48,481 bases of DNA from Marisimplicoccus framensis_A (GTDB lineage: Bacteria > Bacteroidota > Bacteroidia > Flavobacteriales > Flavobacteriaceae): positions 1 to 48,481 of the forward strand of contig JBELLF010000002.1 in the NCBI GenBank assembly GCA_042088875.1, in the 5' to 3' direction. Below are positions 8,780 to 15,871 of this stretch, one piece after another. The translations under genes and the position numbers were made by a program. The notes under the pieces are model-generated. The model was not told the DNA's origin, searched no databases, and saw nothing but the letters and a program-made list of their open reading frames with translations. The number at the start of each line of letters is the position of its first letter. Position 1 is the stretch's first letter.

Positions 8780-8853
8780 TGGTCCCACCTGGACTCGAAC
8801 CAGGGACCAAATGATTATGAGTCATCTACTCTAACCAACTGAGCTATAGGACC
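8780..8853 (-). tRNA. tRNA-Met (anticodon CAU)
   Basis: 74-nt cloverleaf on the minus strand: acceptor GGTCCTA/TGGGACC with one T-G wobble, D-arm GCTC/GAGT, anticodon arm with loop CTCATAA (anticodon CAT), five-base variable loop TGGTC, T-arm CCTGG-TTCGAGT-CCAGG and discriminator A. The genome has CCC after the discriminator, so the CCA end is added enzymatically. The first pair G-C excludes an initiator tRNA. A CAU tRNA can also be the lysidine-modified isoleucine tRNA; the anticodon loop and TTGGTC region are compatible with that too. Confidence 0.9.
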
Positions 8854-8926
8854 GGTATTGGCGCAAATATACAATTTCACTATCTTTTTATAAAACATTA
8901 ATTAAATTTTTGTTTTTTATTTAAAC

Positions 8927-8934
8927 TACTTTTG
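8927..8934 (+). promoter_or_regulatory. -7 element of rbfA (TACTTTTG), leaderless layout
   Basis: Exact TAnnTTTG match. Only four bases (ACAA) separate it from the rbfA ATG at 8939, so transcription should start at or within a few bases of the start codon. A TTTTTG at 8907-8912 could be the -33 part, though the spacing is short. Confidence 0.65.
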
Positions 8935-8938
8935 ACAA

Positions 8939-9298
8939 ATGGAAAGTCAGAGACAGAAAAAAATTTCTTCTTTAATACAAAAAGAACTTGCCGGACTTAT
9001 TAACGAAGACCTTAGAAGGGGTGGTATTAAAAACCTTATCATCTCCGTAACCAAAACGCGTGTTTCTCCTGATCTTTCTTTGTGTAAGGTTTATTTGAGT
9101 ATTTTTCCGAGCCAAAACTCTATTGATCAGATTGCTTTGTTGCAAAAAAATTCTTCTAAAATAAAACGTGATTTGTCTGTTTTATTAAAGAATCATTTAA
9201 GAAAGGTTCCTGAGCTTGGGTTTTTCCTTGACGACTCTCTGGATTATATAGATTCTGTTGAAAACTCTATAAACAACCCTGACAACCCTATTAAATAA
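8939..9298 (+). CDS. rbfA: Ribosome-binding factor A
   Basis: 119 residues. RbfA binds the free 30S subunit and helps mature the 5' end of 16S rRNA. The opening RQKKISSLIQKELAGLINEDLRRGG, the strand IISVTKTRVSPDLSLCKVYLSIFP and the helix-strand LLKNHLRKVPELGFFLDDSLDYID follow the KH-like RbfA fold throughout. The length is normal. It is followed after one base (TAAaATG) by an FtsX-type permease, the usual flavobacterial pair, and is transcribed from a promoter placed almost on its start codon. Confidence 0.93.
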   Translation: MESQRQKKISSLIQKELAGLINEDLRRGGIKNLIISVTKTRVSPDLSLCKVYLSIFPSQNSIDQIALLQKNSSKIKRDLSVLLKNHLRKVPELGFFLDDSLDYIDSVENSINNPDNPIK

Positions 9299-9299
9299 A

Positions 9300-10493
9300 A
9301 TGTTTAAGTCATATATATATAAAATTGCTTTACGTTATTTTTTTACAAAAGACTCTAAAACAATTGTAAATAGAATTAATGGTTTTGCTTTTTTAATGAT
9401 TGTAGCTGCAGCCTGTGTTTTATTAGTTGTTCTAAGTGCCTTTGAAGGTCTTAAAGATTTTGGTCTTTTTTACACTAGTTCTTTTGATCCGGATTATAAA
9501 ATAGTTCCCAAGAAAGGTAAATACATTTTTGTAGATGAGAAGAGTTTAAATAAAATTAGAGGATTGGATGGTGTTCTTGGTGCTTCTGAAGTATTAGAAG
9601 AAAAGGTAATTTTTTCCAATGAGCTAAATTCTAGTGCAACTATGCTAAAAGGGGTTTTTGCTGATTATCATCTTAAGTCTACCCTCGATTCTCTTTCTCT
9701 GATAGGTGTTTTTTCCCCATTACAAGAGAATACAATATATATTGGTGCTGATTTGGCCTCTTCTCTTGAGGTTGTTTTAAGTGAAGAGTTTTCTCTTCTT
9801 GCAACCGCTCCTAAAAGCAACTCAAATAGTCTTTTTGGTTTTTCTCCTTTTTCTTCCAAGCAATTTGATATTGAAGGAATATATCAAATTAGTAGTGACA
9901 TAGAGAAAAAGTATGTTTTTACCTCAATGGTCTCTATGGGTGGTTTAACTGGGGTCCAAGAAAATACTTTTACATCTGTTGAGGTTTTTTCAAACAGGTC
10001 TCTCAATGAAAAGGCCTTTAACGCTTTTGTTATAAATGAATTTGGTGATAATGTTGAGGTATTAACAAAGCGAGACTTAAACCCTGCTTTATACAAGATG
10101 TTAAATACTGAAAATTTTGCGGTATATCTTATTTTCTCTCTTGTTGCTTTGATAGCAATGTTTAATCTTGTTGGCTCTCTAACAATTATGATAGTTGAAA
10201 AGAAGCGTGATTTAAGAATTCTTAAATCTCTTGGTGGTGAAAAAAACGATATCAATCAGGTGTTTTTTTTGTTAGGAACAACAACCTCTTTTTTTGGCGG
10301 TATTATGGGTGTTTTTTTTGCCTGGGTGATTATCGTTTTACAAAATTCATATTCTTTAATATTAGTTCCCGGAACATCTATACCATACCCTATTTCTTTC
10401 ACTATTCCTAACGTCTTTATTGTTTTATCTACAATTGTTGTTTTGGGTATAATTACTTCTCTATGGTCTACAGTTGGTTTAAAAGAAGATTAA
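9300..10493 (+). CDS. FtsX/LolC-E-type ABC transporter permease
   Basis: 397 residues. One N-terminal membrane helix (about 27-48) is followed by a periplasmic domain of roughly 200 residues and three C-terminal helices (about 270-295, 320-345 and 360-390), the MacB/FtsX permease layout. The sequence between helices 2 and 3 (MIVEKKRDLRILKSLGGEKNDINQVFFLLG) is the cytoplasmic coupling helix typical of LolC/LolE, the permeases that release lipoproteins from the inner membrane. No ATPase gene is adjacent. The reading frame overlaps the stop of dusB by four bases, convergently. The exact cargo is inferred. Confidence 0.83.
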   Translation: MFKSYIYKIALRYFFTKDSKTIVNRINGFAFLMIVAAACVLLVVLSAFEGLKDFGLFYTSSFDPDYKIVPKKGKYIFVDEKSLNKIRGLDGVLGASEVLEEKVIFSNELNSSATMLKGVFADYHLKSTLDSLSLIGVFSPLQENTIYIGADLASSLEVVLSEEFSLLATAPKSNSNSLFGFSPFSSKQFDIEGIYQISSDIEKKYVFTSMVSMGGLTGVQENTFTSVEVFSNRSLNEKAFNAFVINEFGDNVEVLTKRDLNPALYKMLNTENFAVYLIFSLVALIAMFNLVGSLTIMIVEKKRDLRILKSLGGEKNDINQVFFLLGTTTSFFGGIMGVFFAWVIIVLQNSYSLILVPGTSIPYPISFTIPNVFIVLSTIVVLGIITSLWSTVGLKED

Positions 10494-11482
10494 ACCAGTT
10501 CTTTTTGGGAAAAAGTTTTTATTATTTCATCTAACTCATAAATGATTTTGCTTGGATCTTTTTCGTTAAGTATTTTGCTTTTTTTTTCTTTAAAGTTTGA
10601 AACTCCCTTAAAATAATTCCCATAATGTCTTCGTGTTTCTAGAACTCCCAAGACTTCTCCTTTCCATTTTACAGCCATCTCCAAATGTCTCTTTGCCATC
10701 CTTGCTTTATCTGATATTCCTGGTTCTTCTTTTTTATTACCTGTTTTTAGATAATATTTTACTTGGTCAAAAAACCATGGGTTTCCTATTGATGCTCTTC
10801 CTATCATTGCGCCATCAAGTCCGTATTCATCTCTCATTTTTTTAGCCTTCTCTGGTGAGTTTACATCACCATTACCAAAAACCGGTATATGCATTCTTGG
10901 ATTGTTTTTTATTGCAGAGATTTGAGTCCAGTCGGCATCGCCTTTATACATTTGGGCCCTTGTTCTGCCGTGTACAGAAATTGCTTTTATACCCACATCC
11001 TGGAGTCTTTCTGCCACTTCTACTATTTTAATGGATTTTTCATCCCACCCCAGTCTAGTTTTTACAGTAACAGGCAGGCTTGTTCTTTTTACAATTTCTT
11101 TTGTTAGGCTAACCATTAGCGGAATATCTTTTAAAATTCCTGCGCCTGCGCCCTTACAAACCACTTTTTTAACAGGACATCCATAATTTATATCAATGAT
11201 GTCTGGATTTGTTTTTTCAACTATGTCAACCGCCCCAAGCATTGAATCAAGGTTTGATCCAAATATTTGAATTCCAACTGGCCTTTCCTTTGTGTATATA
11301 TCTAGTTTTTTTGTGCTCTTTGCTGCGTTTCTTATAAGCCCCTCGCTTGATATAAACTCAGTGTATACAACATCTGCGCCCTGCTCTTTACAAAGTGCTC
11401 TAAAAGGGGGGTCGCTCACATCTTCCATGGGAGCAAGAAGAAGGGGAAACTCTGGAAGTTCAATGTCTCCTATTTTAATCAT
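10490..11482 (-). CDS. dusB: tRNA-dihydrouridine synthase B
   Basis: 330 residues. An FMN enzyme that reduces uridines in the tRNA D-loop. The TIM-barrel markers are intact: LLAPMEDVSDPPFR for FMN binding, NYGCPVKKVVCKGAGAGIL with the catalytic Cys102, TVKTRLGWD, SVHGRTRAQMYKGDADW and GNGDV / GAMIGRASIGNPWFF for the phosphate site. The start ATG at 11482 has a -7 element ending only four bases upstream. The C-terminus converges on the permease with a four-base overlap. No neighbour suggests a partner beyond general translation functions. Confidence 0.96.
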   Translation of the reverse strand: MIKIGDIELPEFPLLLAPMEDVSDPPFRALCKEQGADVVYTEFISSEGLIRNAAKSTKKLDIYTKERPVGIQIFGSNLDSMLGAVDIVEKTNPDIIDINYGCPVKKVVCKGAGAGILKDIPLMVSLTKEIVKRTSLPVTVKTRLGWDEKSIKIVEVAERLQDVGIKAISVHGRTRAQMYKGDADWTQISAIKNNPRMHIPVFGNGDVNSPEKAKKMRDEYGLDGAMIGRASIGNPWFFDQVKYYLKTGNKKEEPGISDKARMAKRHLEMAVKWKGEVLGVLETRRHYGNYFKGVSNFKEKKSKILNEKDPSKIIYELDEIIKTFSQKELV

Positions 11483-11486
11483 GTGG

Positions 11487-11494
11487 CAAAATTA
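11487..11494 (-). promoter_or_regulatory. -7 element of dusB (TAATTTTG), leaderless layout
   Basis: Exact TAnnTTTG match read on the minus strand. Four bases (CCAC) lie between it and the dusB ATG. Confidence 0.6.
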
Positions 11495-11545
11495 ACAATT
11501 CTTGAATTTATTTAACTCTAGCAATTAAAGATTATACAAAGTAAG

Positions 11546-11553
11546 TATCTTTG
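11546..11553 (+). promoter_or_regulatory. -7 element of lepA (TATCTTTG)
   Basis: Exact TAnnTTTG match. Its last three bases, TTG at 11551-11553, are also a possible in-frame start codon, but transcription should begin downstream of the element, which favours the next in-frame TTG at 11569. Confidence 0.65.
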
Positions 11554-11568
11554 TCGAAAACACAGGCA

Positions 11569-13368
11569 TTGTCACAAAACATAAGAAACTTCTGTATTAT
11601 AGCTCACATTGATCACGGTAAAAGCACCCTTGCTGATCGTCTATTAGATTTCACTGGCTCTGTTACTGATAGAGAAAAGCAGGATCAACTCCTAGATGAT
11701 ATGGATCTTGAAAGAGAAAGAGGGATAACTATAAAGTCTCACGCTGTTCAAATGGATTATAAACAAGGTGACGAAAGCTATGTTTTAAACCTTATTGACA
11801 CTCCTGGTCATGTTGATTTTTCATATGAGGTTTCTCGGGCTATTGCTGCTTGTGAGGGGGCTTTATTGGTGGTTGACGCTGCACAAAGTATTCAGGCACA
11901 AACCATTTCTAACCTTTATCTTGCTGTTGATAATGATTTAGAAATCATTCCTGTTGTTAATAAAATTGATCTTCCTTCAGCAAACACAGAGGTTGTTGTT
12001 GATGAAATAGTTTCGCTTATTGGTTGTAAAGCTGAGGAGGTTGTTCTTGCTTCAGCAAAAACAGGGGAGGGTATTGAAGGTATACTAAATGCAATTGTAG
12101 AAAGAGTTCCTTCTCCTAGGGGTGATCTAGGTGCCCCTCTACAAGCTCTTATTTTTGACTCTGTCTTTAACCCATATAGAGGAATTGAAACTTATTTTAA
12201 GGTTGTAAATGGAAAAATTTCAAAAGGAAACAAAGTGAAGTTTATGTCAACAGGCAAGACTTATGGTGCTGAAGAAGTAGGCACTCTTAAGTTAAGCCAG
12301 GTTCCAAAAAAAGAAATTTCAACAGGTGATGTTGGCTATCTTATTACAGGAATAAAAGATGCTAAAGATGTTAAGGTTGGTGACACTATTACTCTAGCTG
12401 AGGATGTTGGTGTTTCTGCAATTGAAGGGTTTGAGGAAGTAAAGCCGATGGTTTTTGCGGGAATATATCCTGTTGACACAGATGATTATGAAGACTTAAG
12501 GTCTAGCATGGAAAAACTTCAGCTTAATGATGCTTCTTTGGTTTTTATACCTGAAAGTTCTGCTGCTCTTGGGTTTGGCTTTAGGTGTGGTTTTCTTGGT
12601 ATGCTTCACTTAGAAATTATTCAAGAGAGGCTTCAAAGGGAGTTTAACATGTCTGTTATCACTACGGTGCCTAATGTTTCTTACAAAGCTTATGTTAAAA
12701 AAGATCCTTCTGACCCTATACTTGTTAACAACCCCTCTGATCTTCCAGACCCCTCTGGTCTTGATCGGGTTGAGGAGCCTTATATTGATGCAACTATTAT
12801 AACAAAATCAGAGTTTGTTGGTAATGTTTTGACGCTATGTGTTGAAAAAAGAGGGGAAATAAAAAATCAAAGGTATCTTACTCCAGAAAGGGTTGAGCTA
12901 ACCTTTAAACTTCCGTTAGCAGAAATTGTTTTTGACTTTTATGATCGCTTAAAGTCTGTCTCAAAGGGTTATGCGTCTTTCGATTACTCGCCCTCAGGGT
13001 TTATTGCCTCAAAACTTGTGCGCCTAGACATCTTGTTAAACGGAAAACCTGTTGACGCTCTTTCTTCACTAATACACGCAGATAATGCTCAAAGGGTTGG
13101 GAGAAAAATGTGTGAAAAGTTAAAAGAATTAATACCAAGACAGCAGTTTGATATTCCCGTTCAAGCAGCTATAGGTGCCAAAGTTATTTCAAGAGAAACA
13201 ATAAAAGCCTACAGAAAAGATGTAACAGCAAAGCTTTATGGTGGAGATGTAACAAGAAAAAGAAAGCTTCTTGAGAAACAAAAAAAGGGAAAGAAAAAAA
13301 TGAGAATGGTAGGAAGTGTAGAGATACCGCAACAAGCTTTTATGGCAGTTTTAAAAATTAACGACTAA
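11569..13368 (+). CDS. lepA: Elongation factor 4 (LepA)
   Basis: 599 residues from TTG at 11569. Back-translocating ribosomal GTPase. GTPase motifs: AHIDHGKST (G1), RGITI (G2), DTPGHVDF (G3) and NKIDLP (G4); the C-terminal LepA domain ends with the usual KKRMRMVG-type tail (KGKKKMRMVGSVEIPQQAF). No ATG exists near the start. A TTG at 11551 would add six residues but lies inside the -7 promoter element, so I place the start at the next in-frame TTG, giving MSQNIRNFCIIAH, close to the family's normal N-terminus. The stop overlaps the ATG of the next gene (TAATG). Confidence 0.96.
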   Translation: MSQNIRNFCIIAHIDHGKSTLADRLLDFTGSVTDREKQDQLLDDMDLERERGITIKSHAVQMDYKQGDESYVLNLIDTPGHVDFSYEVSRAIAACEGALLVVDAAQSIQAQTISNLYLAVDNDLEIIPVVNKIDLPSANTEVVVDEIVSLIGCKAEEVVLASAKTGEGIEGILNAIVERVPSPRGDLGAPLQALIFDSVFNPYRGIETYFKVVNGKISKGNKVKFMSTGKTYGAEEVGTLKLSQVPKKEISTGDVGYLITGIKDAKDVKVGDTITLAEDVGVSAIEGFEEVKPMVFAGIYPVDTDDYEDLRSSMEKLQLNDASLVFIPESSAALGFGFRCGFLGMLHLEIIQERLQREFNMSVITTVPNVSYKAYVKKDPSDPILVNNPSDLPDPSGLDRVEEPYIDATIITKSEFVGNVLTLCVEKRGEIKNQRYLTPERVELTFKLPLAEIVFDFYDRLKSVSKGYASFDYSPSGFIASKLVRLDILLNGKPVDALSSLIHADNAQRVGRKMCEKLKELIPRQQFDIPVQAAIGAKVISRETIKAYRKDVTAKLYGGDVTRKRKLLEKQKKGKKKMRMVGSVEIPQQAFMAVLKIND

Positions 13369-14216
13369 TGAAACTGCACTCAATAGAGACTGGTAATTTT
13401 AAGCTTGATGGGGGCGCAATGTTTGGGGTTGTCCCTAAAGTTCTTTGGGAAAAAACTAATCCTGCTGATTCTCACAACAGAATTGAGATGAGCGCTCGTT
13501 GTCTATTAATTGAGGATGGAAACAAACTTGTCTTGATCGACACTGGTCTTGGCTACAAACAAAGCGAGAAGTTTTTCTCGCATTATTCTCGATCAGGAGA
13601 AGCTACACTTGAAAGCTCACTTTCTTCTTGTGGGTTTAACATAGATGATGTTACTGATGTTTTTCTCACACACCTTCACTTTGATCATTGTGGTGGTGCA
13701 ACCAAAAGAGAGGGTAATAAAATTCTTCCTGTTTTTAAAAACGCCAAGTTTTGGTGCTCTAAGAGTCATTGGGAGTGGGCAAGTGTTAGCCCAAACCCTA
13801 GGGAAAAAGCTTCTTTTTTAGAAGAAAACCTTTCGCCATTAAAAGAGTCGGGGCAATTAAATCTTTTTAATAGCAACAAAGATGGTTTTTGTTCTGATCT
13901 TGGTTTTGATCTTTTGATAGTAGATGGTCATACTGAAAAAATGGCTTTGCCTAAAATTCAATATAAAGGTCAAACTATTCTGTTTGCTTCAGACCTTATT
14001 CCGACTGCTGCCCATATTCCTATACCCTATCTTATGGGTTATGACATAAGGCCTCTTATTACAATGAAGGAAAAGGAAAAGGTTTTAAACGGTTTAGTGG
14101 AAAATGATTCTTTGATTTTTCTTCAACACGACCCTTCTAATGAGGTTGTTTCTTTAAAGAAAACCGAAAAGGGTGTTAGGTTTGACAACTCATACACCCT
14201 TAAAGATCTTTTTTAA
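13368..14216 (+). CDS. Metallo-beta-lactamase-fold hydrolase
   Basis: 282 residues, cytoplasmic. The metal-binding motif is THLHFDHCGG (H102, H104, D106, H107), with the later ligands in VDGHT and ASDLIP. This is the general MBL-fold hydrolase layout, related to lactonase-type members (the N-terminal FKLDGGAMFGVVPK and the DAAHIPIPYLMGYD-like segment fit the AttM/YtnP-like branch). The substrate is not known. It starts on the lepA stop codon (TAATG) and is followed after one base by rnpA, so it sits in a translation-related operon. Confidence 0.88.
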   Translation: MKLHSIETGNFKLDGGAMFGVVPKVLWEKTNPADSHNRIEMSARCLLIEDGNKLVLIDTGLGYKQSEKFFSHYSRSGEATLESSLSSCGFNIDDVTDVFLTHLHFDHCGGATKREGNKILPVFKNAKFWCSKSHWEWASVSPNPREKASFLEENLSPLKESGQLNLFNSNKDGFCSDLGFDLLIVDGHTEKMALPKIQYKGQTILFASDLIPTAAHIPIPYLMGYDIRPLITMKEKEKVLNGLVENDSLIFLQHDPSNEVVSLKKTEKGVRFDNSYTLKDLF

Positions 14217-14217
14217 A

Positions 14218-14529
14218 ATGAAACCTTTAAAAGGAAATAAAAAAGTTGACTTTCTTTTTGAAAAAGGAAAGAGGCTGTCTTCTAAATTTGTTCGTTGTGT
14301 TTTTTTGGAACAGGAAGCGGATGAAGTTTTTTATGTGGTATCTGTCCCAAAGAGGTCTTTTCCTCGCGCAGTTGATAGAAACAAAATAAAAAGACATCTT
14401 CGTGAGATATTAAGAAAAAATGAAGGCTTGTTTAAAGACAACGGCTTTGGTTGGTATATGATAATATACACCCATTCTTCTATTGTTGGCCTTGACCTTC
14501 TTAATAAAGACATTTGTTCTCTTTTTTGA
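14218..14529 (+). CDS. rnpA: Ribonuclease P protein component
   Basis: 103 residues from the ATG at 14218. A longer frame exists upstream but would overlap the preceding gene. RnpA assists the RNase P RNA in 5' tRNA maturation. The conserved region is present: KGKRLSSKFVRCVFL, VSVPKRSFPRAVDRNKIKRHLREILRKN, which is the RNR-type basic motif. The C-terminus is short. The RNase P RNA gene itself is not in the window. The gene is last in a plus-strand run that starts at lepA. Confidence 0.92.
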   Translation: MKPLKGNKKVDFLFEKGKRLSSKFVRCVFLEQEADEVFYVVSVPKRSFPRAVDRNKIKRHLREILRKNEGLFKDNGFGWYMIIYTHSSIVGLDLLNKDICSLF

Positions 14530-14546
14530 AATTTATTCCTTTTGAA

Positions 14547-15029
14547 TCAGTTTTTTTCTATAATTAAGCTGTTCTTTTTGTTTTTATTAAAGTACATCGC
14601 GCAGTGAGGAATGCCGTCCTCAATATATCGCTCTCCTCTAAACTCAAAACCAAGCTCTAAATAGAACTTTTCTAAGTACTCTTGTGCAGAAATTTTAATT
14701 TCTTTTGGCTCAAACCTGTTTTCACAAACCTCAATACATTTTTTTACTAGTTTTTTACCGAAGCCGTTTCCTCTTTCTTTTTGTACAACTAATACTCTTC
14801 CAAAACCTGGGTTGCTTTCATAATAATCCCCTTTATCAAAAATTCTTGCATATGCTATTAATTTTTCATTTATAAACCCTGATAGATGAATGGCTTTATA
14901 GTCTTTGTAATCAAAGTCGTTGTATAATATTTCTTGCTCTACAACAAAAACCTCACATCTTAACTTAAATATTTCATAAAACTCCTTTGTGCTTATATCA
15001 TAAAACTTTTGTTCTTTCCACTCAATCAT
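14547..15029 (-). CDS. ElaA-type GNAT N-acetyltransferase
   Basis: 160 residues from the ATG at 15029, which overlaps the rpiB stop (ATGATTGA), pointing to translational coupling. Motifs: KLRCEVFVVEQ, the acetyl-CoA-binding VVQKERGNGFGKKLVKK (the 'RGxGxG' loop), ISAQEYLEKFYLELGFEF and EDGIPHCAMYF, all typical of ElaA proteins. The substrate of ElaA is unknown. The plus-strand neighbour rnpA converges on it with 17 bases between stops. Confidence 0.9.
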   Translation of the reverse strand: MIEWKEQKFYDISTKEFYEIFKLRCEVFVVEQEILYNDFDYKDYKAIHLSGFINEKLIAYARIFDKGDYYESNPGFGRVLVVQKERGNGFGKKLVKKCIEVCENRFEPKEIKISAQEYLEKFYLELGFEFRGERYIEDGIPHCAMYFNKNKKNSLIIEKN

Positions 15030-15456
15030 TTCTATCAATTTTATCTACTCTTATTTTGTGTCTTCCCCCTTCAAAACTTGTTTTAAAAAAAACTTCTATT
15101 ATGTTTATTGTTTCTTGTTCTGATAAAAAACGTGATGGTATACTAATTATATTGGCGTTGTTGTGTTGTCTGGCAAGCTCAGCAATTTCTTTACTCCAGC
15201 ATATTGCCGCTCTTATTCCTTTGTGCTTATTTGCTGTCATTGCTGCTCCGTTACCACTACCGCAAACTATAACCCCCATCTCTGCTTTCCCTTCCTTTAT
15301 TTCTTTAGAAACTGGGTGAATAAAATCTGGGTAGTCTACCCGCTCGTCTCCGTCATACCCTTTGTTTATAACCTCATGTCCTTGCTCTAAAAGATATTCT
15401 TGTATTTTCTCCTTGGTTTCTAAGCCTGCGTGGTCGTTTCCTATAGCTATTATCAT
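15022..15456 (-). CDS. rpiB: Ribose-5-phosphate isomerase B
   Basis: 144 residues. Interconverts ribose-5-phosphate and ribulose-5-phosphate in the pentose phosphate pathway. Sequence markers: IGNDHAG (D8, H9), the catalytic Cys65 in VCGSGNGAAMTANK, GIRAAICWS and NNANIISIPSRF. It is divergent from rnr across the 415-bp T-rich gap. No TAnnTTTG element is seen just upstream of its start, unlike most neighbours. Confidence 0.95.
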   Translation of the reverse strand: MIIAIGNDHAGLETKEKIQEYLLEQGHEVINKGYDGDERVDYPDFIHPVSKEIKEGKAEMGVIVCGSGNGAAMTANKHKGIRAAICWSKEIAELARQHNNANIISIPSRFLSEQETINIIEVFFKTSFEGGRHKIRVDKIDRND

Positions 15457-15871
15457 GTTTATTAAATTAATAATTCCTTTATTATTTTTTTATATGTTGT
15501 TAATAGTTGTTTTGTTATTCTTAATAACTATTTCTCTTCTTTTTTTATTTACTTTTTTTTTTATTTATCAACCTTTTTTCTTGTTTTTGTTTGTTTTGTT
15601 TATGAACGTTCTGTTTTGTTTGGTTGTTATTAACAGCTGTTTGTTTCTTCCTTTCTGTTTTGTTTATCAGTAGCTTAGGTTGTTGATTACTTGTTCACTT
15701 TGTTTTTTTGTTGTTCATTTCTTTTTTACATAAATCTTTTATTAAGAAATTAACACCCCATATACATATATTTAAACTTTTATATTAAACTATTATAAAT
15801 ATGTTTAAATGTTTATTGATGATAAAAAGATATAAGGGGGGGAATAAACCTATATTTGAGTAAAATATACA
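15457..15871. other. T-rich intergenic region, candidate replication origin
   Basis: 415 bp without a credible gene between divergent rpiB and rnr. On the plus strand 15475-15720 is very T-rich and A-poor, whereas 15721-15840 is AT-rich with A and T mixed. Loose DnaA-box-like words (7/9 to TTATCCACA) are TTATCAACC at 15565, TTATTAACA at 15627 and TGTTGATTA (reverse sense) at 15681; none is a good match. An inverted repeat TTAAAC...GTTTAA (15785-15808) lies in the AT-rich part. The strand A/T bias of the genes switches sign across this gap, and two parS sites lie 7-9 kb away. Confidence 0.45.
15851..15858 (+). promoter_or_regulatory. -7 element of rnr (TATATTTG)
   Basis: Exact TAnnTTTG match. 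The ATG at 15872 is 13 bases further, so a short leader is expected. Confidence 0.6.

Noticed and set aside
15362..15673. Open frame of 103 codons reading through the T-rich gap
   Set aside because: Almost only Phe, Leu, Val and Ile codons from a T-rich strand, it overlaps rpiB, and no family match is apparent.
15565..15689. DnaA boxes in the candidate origin
   Set aside because: Best words match the TTATCCACA consensus in only 7 of 9 positions, as expected by chance in such AT-rich DNA.
15785..15808. Inverted repeat TTAAAC...GTTTAA in the rpiB-rnr gap as a dif site
   Set aside because: Arms and 6-bp centre do not match the XerC/XerD half-site pattern; kept only as a local repeat.
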